Shown here: positions 24,735-33,056 of the stretch, piece after piece | Layout: every line of letters starts with the position of its first letter | How positions within the stretch are numbered: the first letter of the stretch is position 1 | Assembly: GCA_964600615.1 (NCBI GenBank) | Contig: CAZRJK010000004.1 | Span: forward strand, 1-64,000 | Direction: 5' to 3' | Source of the DNA: RUG11198 sp964600615 | Lineage (GTDB): Bacteria > Bacillota_I > Bacilli_A > RF39 > UBA660 | Length of the DNA: 64,000 bases | Translations under genes and position numbers: made by a program | Notes under the pieces: model-generated | The model's input: the letters and a program-made list of their open reading frames with translations, nothing else | Database searches by the model: none | What the model was told of the DNA's origin: nothing

Positions 24735-24776
24735 TTTTTCATATTTATCTAGAATAATAATATTAGGAGGATAATT
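24735..24776 (+). repeat. Shared leader of accessory genes (KilA-N copy)
   Basis: Contains AGAATAATAATATTAGGAGG. The same core, AATAATAATATTAG, precedes the DUF1016 gene (43664-43715) and both Rpn genes (minus strand, near 31175-31195 and 32-52). Confidence 0.55.
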
Positions 24777-25640
24777 ATGAAAAAAAATAATATAAAAACA
24801 AAAATTATAGTAAAAGATCAAATAATTAATGTTCTAAGAATTAATAATAGTGAATATATTTCTCTAACTGATTTAGCAAGATATGCAGATAATGAAGAAC
24901 CAAGACTTCCTATTAGAGATTGGATGCGAAACAAAGAAGTTATTTCATATTTAGGATTATGGGAAAGCATACATAATGAAAATTTTAAAGGGGGCGAATT
25001 CGCCACGTTTAAAAACGAAGCTGGAAGCAACAAATTTAAAATGTCTCCTCAAAAATGGATAAACCAAACTAACGCAATTGGAATCATATCTAAATCCGGA
25101 AGATACGATGGAGGTACATTTGCACATTCTGATATCGCTTTTGAATTTGCAAGTTGGCTTTCCCCAGAATTCAAACTATATGTTATACAAGAATTTCAAA
25201 GATTAAAGAAAAATGAAGCATATCAAAACAAAATTGATTGGCAAGCTAATAGAATTCTAACAAAAATAAATTATATAATTCATACAAACGCAATAAAAAA
25301 TACTATAGTTCCAACACTAAATGAAAAACAAAAAAAATCTATATATGCAGAAGAAGCAGATGTTTTAAATGTAGCTTTATTTGGAATGACAGCAAAAGAA
25401 TGGAGAGAAAGTAATTCTCAAATATCAAATAAAGGAAATATTAGAGATTATACGGACTTAATTCATTTGATAATATTAAACAATTTAGAAAACATTAATG
25501 CCGAATTAATAGAATTAAATCTATCACAAAGAGAAAGACTAGAAAGATTAAATATTATAGCAAAAAAACAAATGAACTTAATTAACAACAAATCATTTAA
25601 TAGTCTAAAATATTTAGATAATAATTTTAAAAAAGAATGA
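24777..25640 (+). CDS. KilA-N domain DNA-binding protein
   Basis: A 287-residue protein with an N-terminal KilA-N domain (about 1-135): YISLTDLARYADNEEPRLPIRDWMRN, and the hallmark GGTFAHSDIAFEFASWLSPEFKLYVIQEFQRLK. KilA-N proteins are phage and viral DNA-binding proteins; free-standing bacterial copies are usually remnants of phages or mobile elements. The C-terminal half is helical and unassigned. It is one of few plus-strand genes, has a strong AGGAGG and a leader shared with two other accessory gene families here, and is followed by a hairpin terminator. Confidence 0.85.
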   Translation: MKKNNIKTKIIVKDQIINVLRINNSEYISLTDLARYADNEEPRLPIRDWMRNKEVISYLGLWESIHNENFKGGEFATFKNEAGSNKFKMSPQKWINQTNAIGIISKSGRYDGGTFAHSDIAFEFASWLSPEFKLYVIQEFQRLKKNEAYQNKIDWQANRILTKINYIIHTNAIKNTIVPTLNEKQKKSIYAEEADVLNVALFGMTAKEWRESNSQISNKGNIRDYTDLIHLIILNNLENINAELIELNLSQRERLERLNIIAKKQMNLINNKSFNSLKYLDNNFKKE

Positions 25641-25660
25641 TATATTTTATCATTCTTTTA
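25630..25660 (+). terminator. Terminator of the KilA-N gene
   Basis: AAAAGAATGA/TCATTCTTTT inverted repeat overlapping the last codons and stop; probably bidirectional toward rseP. Confidence 0.75.
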
Positions 25661-25664
25661 AAAA

Positions 25665-26717
25665 TTATTTTATTAACTTAAATACATCTTGAAAAGTAAC
25701 AAATATCATAAGTAATATTATTAATATAAAACCAATACCAGTAATAGTAGCTTCTACATTAGCAGAAAGTGGTTTCCTTCTAATTTTTTCTATTATCAAG
25801 AATAATATATGTCCTCCATCAAAAGCAGGGAATGGTATTAAATTAATAACTCCAACATTAATAGATAAATATGCAAGTAAATAGAAAAGATTAGCAACAC
25901 CATACTTAGCTTGACTATCAACTACTTCATATATACCAATAGGGCCAGATAAATCATTAACACCTAACCTACCAGTAAATAAATATTTAAGTGTATCAAT
26001 CATCGATAAAAGAATCTCTCTAGTTTCCATAAACCCATATTTAAATGCTTTAAAGAATCCCTTATATTTATCTATTCTAACCCCTACTCCATATACATAA
26101 CCATCTTCACCATCTTCAGAAGCAATTTCATCTGGAGTAACAGAAATATCCTTAATTTCTCCATTAGTATCTTTTACTTTAAAAGTAATAGTAGATCCCT
26201 CTTTAACAGTACCAATTTTAAGCCTTGCCTGTGTCCAAGTAGAAACCTTTTCCCCATCAACAGCAAGTATAACATCACCATTTCTTAAACCAGCTTTATA
26301 AGCAGGATATTTAGGACTCATAGCATCCAATGTTGTAGTAGCAATACTACCACCCCATATAAAACAACTAACAACTAAAGTAACAAAAGCAAGTAACATA
26401 TTAAATCCAGGTCCCATAACAAATATTAAAAATCTCTCACCAAAACTCTTCTTATATAACTTTCTATTTTTAGGAACAGACTTATCACCATCTTCTCCCT
26501 CTTCACCAGCAAGTCTAACAAACCCTCCTATTGGTATTAATCTAATACAATATTCAGTCTCACTACCCTTAGGTTTCTTAGACCATAATTTCTTACCCAT
26601 ACCAATAGAGTATTCATATACATATACTCCAAACATCTTAGAAAATATAAAATGTCCAAACTCATGTACTAATACAATAATTCCTAATATTAAAATAAAT
26701 AAAATTAAACTTAACAT
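25665..26717 (-). CDS. rseP: Site-2 intramembrane protease RseP
   Basis: A 350-residue membrane zinc protease. The zinc motif HEFGH is at 18-22, a PDZ domain lies around 125-200 (AGLRNGDVILAVDGEKV), and NLIPFPAFDGGHIL near 294 carries the third zinc ligand Asp. Four membrane helices fit the family. It cleaves anti-sigma factors or leftover signal peptides within the membrane. It follows cdsA directly, the usual cdsA-rseP order in Firmicutes. Ribosome site AGGAGGAT. Confidence 0.95.
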   Translation of the reverse strand: MLSLILFILILGIIVLVHEFGHFIFSKMFGVYVYEYSIGMGKKLWSKKPKGSETEYCIRLIPIGGFVRLAGEEGEDGDKSVPKNRKLYKKSFGERFLIFVMGPGFNMLLAFVTLVVSCFIWGGSIATTTLDAMSPKYPAYKAGLRNGDVILAVDGEKVSTWTQARLKIGTVKEGSTITFKVKDTNGEIKDISVTPDEIASEDGEDGYVYGVGVRIDKYKGFFKAFKYGFMETREILLSMIDTLKYLFTGRLGVNDLSGPIGIYEVVDSQAKYGVANLFYLLAYLSINVGVINLIPFPAFDGGHILFLIIEKIRRKPLSANVEATITGIGFILIILLMIFVTFQDVFKLIK

Positions 26718-26725
26718 ATATCCTC

Positions 26726-27511
26726 CTATAATAAACTAGTTATAACCAAAAGACCCAAAGAAACAAATATAACACTATCAAATCTATCTAAAATACCACC
26801 ATGACCAGGTATTAAATTAGAATAATCCTTAACATTAAAATATCTCTTTATACTACTAAAAACTAAATCTCCAATCTCTGATAATATAGTTAAAATAAAA
26901 CAAATTAATATTATTATTGGAACACTTAATCCCCCAATAAAAGTATAATAATATAATGACCCAATAATAGTTCCCATTAAAGTTCCAACTACAGTACCCT
27001 CTTTAGTTTTTTTAGGAGATATACTAGTAAGCTTATGTTTACCAATTAATAATCCCCCTATATAAGCATATGTATCTGTAATAAAAGCTATTATAAATAT
27101 TAATATACACTTAAAAGTATCCAAACTATTCATATAAATAATATTATTAAAAGATAACCCCATAAACATAACAACACCAATTATAAATAAAGCATCATTA
27201 ATATTATATCTCTTACTATCATTATAAATAACTATAGGAATAGTAAGACCTAACATAGGTATTACAAACAACATTCTACTATCCAATTCATAGAAAACAC
27301 TATTTAAAACTATTAAAATTAAACATACATACCCAATAAATCTAACTATTTCAAAATTATTTTCCTTCTTACCAAACTTAATATTCATAAGTTCTCTATA
27401 ACCAAGTATCGCTCCTACTAATATTACTAATGCAAAAGCTTCTTTACTAATAAGTAAAGAACCCACAAGTAAAACTAATAAAATAAATGCACCTACAACT
27501 CTAGATTTCAC
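26726..27511 (-). CDS. cdsA: Phosphatidate cytidylyltransferase
   Basis: A 261-residue protein with about seven membrane helices. The C-terminal CDP-alcohol signature is complete: SEIGDLVFSSIKRYFNVKDYSNLIPGHGGILDRFDS, with the metal-binding Asp residues. It makes CDP-diacylglycerol from phosphatidate and CTP, the branch point of phospholipid synthesis. The start codon is GTG. It precedes rseP with an eight-base gap. The usual uppS, frr and pyrH upstream are absent; mtaB lies there instead. Confidence 0.95.
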   Translation of the reverse strand: MKSRVVGAFILLVLLVGSLLISKEAFALVILVGAILGYRELMNIKFGKKENNFEIVRFIGYVCLILIVLNSVFYELDSRMLFVIPMLGLTIPIVIYNDSKRYNINDALFIIGVVMFMGLSFNNIIYMNSLDTFKCILIFIIAFITDTYAYIGGLLIGKHKLTSISPKKTKEGTVVGTLMGTIIGSLYYYTFIGGLSVPIIILICFILTILSEIGDLVFSSIKRYFNVKDYSNLIPGHGGILDRFDSVIFVSLGLLVITSLL

Positions 27512-27551
27512 TATATCACATCCTTAAAATACTATTATAATTATATAATAA

Positions 27552-27585
27552 AAAAGAATAATATTCAACAAAAATATTATTCTTT
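27552..27585 (-). terminator. Terminator after mtaB
   Basis: AAAAGAATAATATT / AATATTATTCTTTT inverted repeat with T tail on the minus strand; the mtaB stop codon is inside the hairpin. Confidence 0.8.
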
Positions 27586-28857
27586 TATTACTTTTCCATA
27601 TACTTTATTATCCTTATCTACTCTCTCTATAACTACCTTAACAACACTATTATTATCTATCTTATCATTAATAATTACTGGAATAAAATTAGAAGTATGA
27701 ACAACACTAAAATCATCTCTTAACTCACTTACACCATCCATAACATGTCCAATATATTTACTATAGAATTCATACTCATACTTATTAGATATCTCTAATA
27801 CCTCATTAACTCTTCTCTTCTTAGTAACTCCATCAACCTGATTAGGCATAACACTAGCCTTAGTATAATCTCTCTTAGAATATGGAAAAGTATGAATCTT
27901 CGTAAATTTAATTTTATCTAAAGTTTCTAATGTTTCCTTAAAACATTCTTCATCCTCATAAGGAAAACCCACTATTAAATCAGTAGTAATAGATATATCT
28001 TTATCTATACTTCTAATTTCTTTAATTCTCTTAAGAAAATAATCCAAATCATATTTCCTATTCATTAATTTTAATATCTTATCAGATCCACTCTGTAAAG
28101 GAATATGAAAATGTCTAGCTATTACATCAGACTTCTTAACTAAAGATAATATATCATCAGTAAGCTCATTAATCTCAATAGAAGATAACCTAATTCTATA
28201 TATACCATCTATTTTAATAAGTTCACTAAGTAAATCATATAAACCATAATTATCAAAATCTAATCCATACTTACCAGTATGAATACCAGTTAGTATTATT
28301 TCCTTATATCCATTCTTAACTAAATTACTAACTTCTTTAATTACATCTTCAGGCTTCTTACTCCTAATTTTACCTCTAGTATAAGGAATAATACAATAAC
28401 TACAAAAAGCATTACAACCATCTTGTATCTTTACAAAAGCTCTCGTATGACTATCAAAGTTATTAATTTCCATAGATTCAAATTCATCTATATCTCTCAA
28501 ATTATATATCTTTTTTATCTTATTTTTTTTATTAATAACTTCCTCTATTAACTCTATAATCTTACTCTTATCCTTATTACCAATAACAATATCAGCATCT
28601 ATATCATCACTCTTAACCTGACTATAACAACCCATTACTACTATAATAGCATCCGTATTCTCTCTTCTAGCCCTAGATATTATCTTTCTACTCTTTCTAT
28701 CAGCCTCATTAGTAACACTACAAGTATTAATTATATATATATCAGCTTCACTATCAAAAGGAACAATCTCATAACCATTATTCTTAAGTAAATTCTCTAC
28801 ATATTCACTCTCATAAATATTTACCTTACATCCTAAAGAATATATACCTACCCTCAT
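27577..28857 (-). CDS. mtaB: tRNA t6A37 methylthiotransferase MtaB
   Basis: A 426-residue radical SAM enzyme. The N-terminal UPF0004 domain has Cys in YSLGCKVNIYESE, NTCSVTNEADRKS and VVMGCYSQ, binding one iron-sulfur cluster. The radical SAM motif is CNAFCSYCIIPYTRGKIRS. A C-terminal TRAM domain is present. GCKVN rather than GCQMN, with its length, favours MtaB (ms2t6A) over MiaB, which is encoded separately at 38596. The start MRVGIYS is preceded by TGAGGTG. Its 3' end is embedded in a terminator. Confidence 0.93.
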   Translation of the reverse strand: MRVGIYSLGCKVNIYESEYVENLLKNNGYEIVPFDSEADIYIINTCSVTNEADRKSRKIISRARRENTDAIIVVMGCYSQVKSDDIDADIVIGNKDKSKIIELIEEVINKKNKIKKIYNLRDIDEFESMEINNFDSHTRAFVKIQDGCNAFCSYCIIPYTRGKIRSKKPEDVIKEVSNLVKNGYKEIILTGIHTGKYGLDFDNYGLYDLLSELIKIDGIYRIRLSSIEINELTDDILSLVKKSDVIARHFHIPLQSGSDKILKLMNRKYDLDYFLKRIKEIRSIDKDISITTDLIVGFPYEDEECFKETLETLDKIKFTKIHTFPYSKRDYTKASVMPNQVDGVTKKRRVNEVLEISNKYEYEFYSKYIGHVMDGVSELRDDFSVVHTSNFIPVIINDKIDNNSVVKVVIERVDKDNKVYGKVIKE

Positions 28858-28896
28858 ATCACACCTCACAACGCAACTATTTTATCACACAATAAC

Positions 28897-28921
28897 AAAA
28901 AAAGAAATAGTAACTATTTCT
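28897..28921 (-). terminator. Terminator downstream of the second surface protein
   Basis: GAAATAGTTACTATTTC stem on the minus strand (28904-28920) followed by seven T, about 80 bases after the stop of the 29001-30230 gene. Confidence 0.8.
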
Positions 28922-28967
28922 CAATTAATGACAAAGTCAAGTGGATGGGGATTCAAGATCACTAGAT

Positions 28968-28980
28968 GGACCTTCGGTCC
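28968..28980 (-). other. GC-rich hairpin downstream of the candidate variable region
   Basis: Perfect GGACC/GGTCC stem with a three-base loop, 20 bases after the stop codon and downstream of the GC-rich 3' end. In studied retroelements a short GC-rich hairpin or cruciform just after the variable region helps target recognition. It is isolated in an AT-rich spacer and is not followed by a T run, so it is not a terminator. Confidence 0.5.
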
Positions 28981-29125
28981 TGCTGGGCGGAAAGGGACAA
29001 CTACCAGCTGCTGCAGTTTGAGTAGCCACCACGGTCGACGCTGCAGTACGCCGAGCCATCGTTCGCGTTCACATCGCCATGCGCATAAGCGTAAGCGTCC
29101 AACCCCGAAACGTTGCAGTGCACAA
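28981..29125 (-). other. Candidate DGR variable region in the second surface protein
   Basis: The last 40 codons and the bases just beyond the stop have 60% G+C (72 of 120 bases, 28981-29100) while the gene upstream is AT-rich. They code for a Tyr/Ser/Asn/Asp/Ala/Gly-rich tail with regularly spaced Cys and an end in NCSSW. Codons are dominated by NAC, NGC and GCN, as expected when AAC-rich templates are mutagenised. The homing-initiation segment would include the GC-rich bases before the hairpin at 28968. Confidence 0.45.
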
Positions 29126-30230
29126 TGGAAGAGCTTACACTACAATTACTACTTCCGAATGCTGTTAATAATGTTTGTTTATTTGTTTCAAAATATGGAC
29201 TATCATTATTATATTGGTTGTTTGCACTATCATATGTTGCTCCTGCTCCTCTTAATGTATATGTCCCTGCGGTCATTCCAGGATTGGCTTGGGCCATTGC
29301 TGGGGTTACTATAAATTCTATATATGATTCTGTTACTATATCATTTTCTATCGTGTGTTTTAAATAATATATTTTATTTAAACTACTTGGATTCGTTGTA
29401 TAATTTGATATTCCTGTTGTATATGTCCTTGGTTGACATGTATCTGTTCCTGTATATCCATTGACTTGAAGGAAAGTTTGACATTCGGATTCTGTTTCAA
29501 AACAATCATATTGAGTTCCACTTGATGTCTCAATATCACAATAACCATTTTTTGTTTCTTGAGCTATTGTATTACCAATCATTAAACTTTCAGTTGAATT
29601 ACGATAGATTGTTCCTGTGAAGGTATCTCCTATAGTTGAGGTTATACCTTTACCATTAGATGAGGTAAAGGTTATGGATGCTGTATAGGAACCATTATCT
29701 GATTGTTCAGATCCTGTTTCATTTATCCATACTACAAAGTAATAATCTATTGATTGATTAGGATTTAGATTAGATTCTGCTACAAAGGTTGAAGTTGATG
29801 ATGTAGCATTATTAGTAGGATTACTTCCTAGTGTTGTAGCATCTGTTATTAATTTCCATTTTAAGTTAGGAAGATTATTTACGTTATTAAATGTTATAGT
29901 TCCTTTTAGTTTAGCATTAGCTGTACCTGTATTAGTTAGTGTTGCTTTATATACTTGGCATACTGTATTAGTATTAGCATCTTTACAGTTATTAGTATTA
30001 TTTATCGCAGTTCCTAAAGCACTTTCTAATTGGGGTACTAAATAATCAGTAGTATTAGTATTAGGTTTTAGTTTAGTTACTGTTAAGGTTAGTCCTACAT
30101 CAGCAGTAGTTCCTGTTATAGAGTTATTATTACTTGTTGATAAGGCAAAGTATGCATAGGTAGAACCTGATATTACTATTATTAATGTTAATATAGTTAA
30201 TGTTAGATACATTATTTTTTTCTTATTCAT
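29001..30230 (-). CDS. Exported pilin/TasA-like protein with SipW-type signal and GC-rich C-terminus
   Basis: A 409-residue protein. An N-terminal hydrophobic segment (about 7-27) is followed by GSTYAYFALSTSNNNSITG, closely paralleling the first surface protein and matching SipW-dependent signal peptides. The following 200 residues are Thr/Asn rich beta-type sequence; paired Cys (NCKDANTNTVC, CDIETSSGTQYDC) suggest disulfides. The C-terminal about 45 residues are coded by a GC-rich block and look like a hypervariable tail. No sortase motif. Ribosome site GTAGGTGT. Its coding region has a slightly different base use from neighbouring housekeeping genes. Confidence 0.72.
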   Translation of the reverse strand: MNKKKIMYLTLTILTLIIVISGSTYAYFALSTSNNNSITGTTADVGLTLTVTKLKPNTNTTDYLVPQLESALGTAINNTNNCKDANTNTVCQVYKATLTNTGTANAKLKGTITFNNVNNLPNLKWKLITDATTLGSNPTNNATSSTSTFVAESNLNPNQSIDYYFVVWINETGSEQSDNGSYTASITFTSSNGKGITSTIGDTFTGTIYRNSTESLMIGNTIAQETKNGYCDIETSSGTQYDCFETESECQTFLQVNGYTGTDTCQPRTYTTGISNYTTNPSSLNKIYYLKHTIENDIVTESYIEFIVTPAMAQANPGMTAGTYTLRGAGATYDSANNQYNNDSPYFETNKQTLLTAFGSSNCSVSSSIVHCNVSGLDAYAYAHGDVNANDGSAYCSVDRGGYSNCSSW

Positions 30231-30306
30231 ATTACACCTACTATTATGAAACTATTATAGCATATTTGTATTATTAAGTATAGTATGTTTAATAAATAAT
30301 AAATTA

Positions 30307-31167
30307 TTATATATCTTTAGCTAGTTCTTTTATTTCTTTTATGGATTTACCAGTTACTTTAGATATAAATTCATAAGAAGCACTATTTTTTATCATATTC
30401 TTTATTGTTGTTAATATACCTTCTTCTTTACCTATAGATATACCTTGTTCTTTACCTATTGATATTCCTTCTTTATAAATGCTTCTTCTTATTTTATCAT
30501 CTTCTCTTAATGCTTCAGCTTCATCCATTACATATGTTTCTACTGTCATTTTCTTTAATTTACTCATGAATATTTCTCCTTTCCTTATACCTATTAAATC
30601 TTTTATTATAAATTCTATTTCATCTAATGAATTAGATGAAAATAAACATCCCCATTTAATATAATTCCTTTTTCTTATATTTTCATTGTAATACATACTT
30701 CTACACTTAACAATATCTAAATCATAGATTTTAAGACCATTAAAATAAACTATACCGTAACTATTGTTTATTATTTGATAGTCTAATACAGGCTTATTAT
30801 ATTTACTATAATTATTAATATTTATTTGGATTACTTCTAATTTATCATTATAATCTTCCCCTTTATTAGCATCCTTAGAAAACAATCCACATAAATAGCT
30901 TAGATTCTTAATAATTAAAGAATTATAACAATTAGAATTTAATTCTATATTAAATATCTCATTATCTGATTTAATAATAAAATCAGATCTTTTAAATTTT
31001 TCATTCTTTCTAGTTATTGGTATTTCATTAATAGTAAGTATTATATTATCTAATTTATATCCCGTTATATCATAAATAAATTTTATAATAATACTTTCCA
31101 TATCAATGAAAATACTTTTAAATATAATATCAGTACATAAAATTGGTATATTTTTTTCTTCTATCAT
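30307..31167 (-). CDS. Rpn-family PD-(D/E)XK nuclease / putative transposase
   Basis: A 286-residue member of the Rpn/PDDEXK family. The core RSDFIIKSDNEIFNIELNSN contains the Asp and the Glu of the nuclease site (ExN in place of the common ExQ). The C-terminal GISIGKEQGISIGKEEGI repeat is the usual helical tail of these proteins. Related RpnA enzymes promote RecA-independent recombination. The start MIEEKNIP is chosen because AGGAGGG precedes it and because the frame upstream is not preserved in the second copy at the left edge, where the spacing differs by one base. Confidence 0.82.
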   Translation of the reverse strand: MIEEKNIPILCTDIIFKSIFIDMESIIIKFIYDITGYKLDNIILTINEIPITRKNEKFKRSDFIIKSDNEIFNIELNSNCYNSLIIKNLSYLCGLFSKDANKGEDYNDKLEVIQININNYSKYNKPVLDYQIINNSYGIVYFNGLKIYDLDIVKCRSMYYNENIRKRNYIKWGCLFSSNSLDEIEFIIKDLIGIRKGEIFMSKLKKMTVETYVMDEAEALREDDKIRRSIYKEGISIGKEQGISIGKEEGILTTIKNMIKNSASYEFISKVTGKSIKEIKELAKDI

Positions 31168-31235
31168 ATTATCCCTCCTAATATTATTATTAGACATTAA
31201 TATTAAAAACTCCTGCATAAAAAGAAAAAAATATG
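31145..31235 (-). repeat. Duplicated leader and start of the Rpn genes
   Basis: About 85 bases nearly identical to positions 1-85 of the window, running from the first codons through AGGAGGG and AATAATAATATTAG to ATGCAGGA and a following A/T run. Confidence 0.75.
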
Positions 31236-31260
31236 CAATTTAGATATTATTTTATTAAAT

Positions 31261-31287
31261 AAAAAAAAGAAATAGAAACTATTTCTT
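31261..31287 (-). terminator. Terminator after murC
   Basis: AGAAATAG/CTATTTCT stem (31268-31286) followed by eight T on the minus strand; the murC stop lies in the stem. Confidence 0.8.
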
Positions 31288-32574
31288 TAATAATTCAATT
31301 AAATCATCTTCTAATTTACTAACATCATTAGGACTCATAAAAGCAAATACTGTATTATCATACTTAGCTAATTTCTTAGCTTCATCCATATTAATATGAA
31401 ATCCATTATCTAACTTAGTTATAATCATATCACTAGTAATATCTGGATAATCTTCTTGCTTTTCTCTAGCAGGATGAATATCTAATAAATAACTAGCATC
31501 AGCTGTATTAAATACATTAACTAAATCATTAGCAAATTCACGAGTTCTAGTAAAAGTATGAGGTTGAAAAATAACAACTACCTTCTTATTAGGATATTTT
31601 TGTCTTATAGCCTTAATTGTAGTATCTACTTCCTTAGGATGATGAGCATAATCATCAATAATAACATTACTACCAACAATTCTCTCATCAAATCTTCTTT
31701 TAGCTCCTACAAACTCTTTCAAATTAGCATAAACTTCTTTATAATCAATTTTTTCTAAATAACATAAAGTAATAACCGCTATAGCATCCATCAATTGACC
31801 TTCTCCATATATAGGTAAATCAAAATGACCATAACAATTAATATCAAAACTAATACCTTCACTACTATAAACTATATTATTAGCTCTAACATCATTATTA
31901 TCATTAAGTCCATAATAAACTACATCTTTCTTAAACTTAATCTTTCTAACATTAGGATCATCTCCATTAGCAATAACCATATAACTAGCATTATTAGCAT
32001 ATTCAGTAAAAGCATCAATAATATCATCTATATTCTTATAATAATCAACATGATCCAAATCTATATTAGTAATAATAGCATAATATGGATGATATGCTAA
32101 AAAATGCCTTCTATATTCACATGATTCTAAAGCAAAATATTTATTATCCGCTAAAGCACTACCAGTACCATCTCCAATTAAATAATTAATACCTTGATTC
32201 TTTAATGCCAAAGCTACCATATTAGTAGTAGTAGTCTTACCATGACAACCAGCAACACATATCGTCTTAAAATCAGCAGTAAGAATACCTAACATCTCAT
32301 GATATTCCACAATCTTAAATCCTAAATTAATAGCTTCTACTAATTCCTCATGATCATCTTTTATACTAGCACCTCTAATAATAGTAGTATTCTTATCCAA
32401 ATTACTAATATTATCTTTATTATATACATACATAGGAATATTATTCTTAATTAATTCCTCTTCCGTAAAGAAATGCTTTTCCAAATCACTACCACTAACA
32501 GTATTTCCAAGTTGTTTTAATATAACTGCAAGAGCACTCATTCCAGCTCCTTTAATTCCAATAAAATAATACAT
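31279..32574 (-). CDS. murC: UDP-N-acetylmuramate-L-alanine ligase
   Basis: A 431-residue Mur ligase that adds L-Ala to UDP-MurNAc, the first amino acid of the peptidoglycan stem. It has the N-terminal UDP-binding IGIKGAGMSALAVIL, the ATP loop VAGCHGKTTTTNMVA (near 100), the central domain with NIDLDHVDYY and the C-terminal DDYAHHPKEVDTTIKAI and FQPHTFTRT motifs. The start MYYFIGIKG follows GGGAAGGGGAAG; a longer frame overlaps the upstream gene. Last gene of the unit starting upstream at trmD/rimM. Confidence 0.96.
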   Translation of the reverse strand: MYYFIGIKGAGMSALAVILKQLGNTVSGSDLEKHFFTEEELIKNNIPMYVYNKDNISNLDKNTTIIRGASIKDDHEELVEAINLGFKIVEYHEMLGILTADFKTICVAGCHGKTTTTNMVALALKNQGINYLIGDGTGSALADNKYFALESCEYRRHFLAYHPYYAIITNIDLDHVDYYKNIDDIIDAFTEYANNASYMVIANGDDPNVRKIKFKKDVVYYGLNDNNDVRANNIVYSSEGISFDINCYGHFDLPIYGEGQLMDAIAVITLCYLEKIDYKEVYANLKEFVGAKRRFDERIVGSNVIIDDYAHHPKEVDTTIKAIRQKYPNKKVVVIFQPHTFTRTREFANDLVNVFNTADASYLLDIHPAREKQEDYPDITSDMIITKLDNGFHINMDEAKKLAKYDNTVFAFMSPNDVSKLEDDLIELLKK

Positions 32575-32575
32575 A

Positions 32576-33055
32576 TTATCTTCCCCTTCCCTTATATTCA
32601 TCTTCATCTAAATAATATAAATTTTCTAATTCACTAATTCTCTTTCTATTAACCGTATTATATAATTTTATTCTTAGTTGATTAATAATAACTTGTATCT
32701 TTTTCATTGTAAGAGACTCATAAGTATGACCCAAATATTTTACATAATTATTAAGAATACTATTACGAAGCTTCTCAGCATCCATTAATCCCCTTCTAAT
32801 AGTTCCCTCATCAGCTCCACCATCTTCTTCAATAGTAGCTAAAATATTAAGTAAATATCTAATTCTAATATCAATTTTTTTCTTAATAATTTTCTCACTA
32901 AAAGAAGGATTAATAAACACAATCTTATTAACCTTAATAGCATCTTCTACCTTAGTCTTAGGAGTAATTTTATAGCCATCAATTTTATCATATTCTAAAT
33001 AAGTAATTTCTCCTGTTTTACTATCCTTATGTAAATAATAATTTTGTCTCTTCAT
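32576..33055 (-). CDS. Conserved-looking hypothetical protein, 159 aa
   Basis: Not recognised. It is a basic, soluble protein without signal or membrane segments; the N-terminus is YYLHKDSKTGEITYLEYD, the centre (about 60-140) is predicted helical with KKIDIRIRYLLNILATIEEDGG and EKLRNSILNNYVKYLG, and the end is acidic. It sits in one run between trmD (one base upstream) and murC (nearly touching), so it is co-transcribed with tRNA/ribosome modification genes. Any RNA-related role is inference from position and charge. Confidence 0.65.
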   Translation of the reverse strand: MKRQNYYLHKDSKTGEITYLEYDKIDGYKITPKTKVEDAIKVNKIVFINPSFSEKIIKKKIDIRIRYLLNILATIEEDGGADEGTIRRGLMDAEKLRNSILNNYVKYLGHTYESLTMKKIQVIINQLRIKLYNTVNRKRISELENLYYLDEDEYKGRGR

Positions 33056-33056
33056 A

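Noticed and set aside
24777..25640. Prophage remnant around the KilA-N gene
   Set aside because: Only this one phage-type gene is present; both neighbours are host genes, and no integrase, structural genes or flanking att repeats are visible.
28928..29367. Plus-strand ORFs opposite the GC-rich end of the second surface protein (128 and 84 codons)
   Set aside because: They exist only because the GC-rich stretch has few stops; no ribosome site, odd Arg/Ser/His-rich composition, and the minus-strand gene explains the DNA.
31558..32100. Plus-strand ORFs inside murC
   Set aside because: Low-complexity Ile/Asn-rich shadow frames opposite a well-conserved gene.
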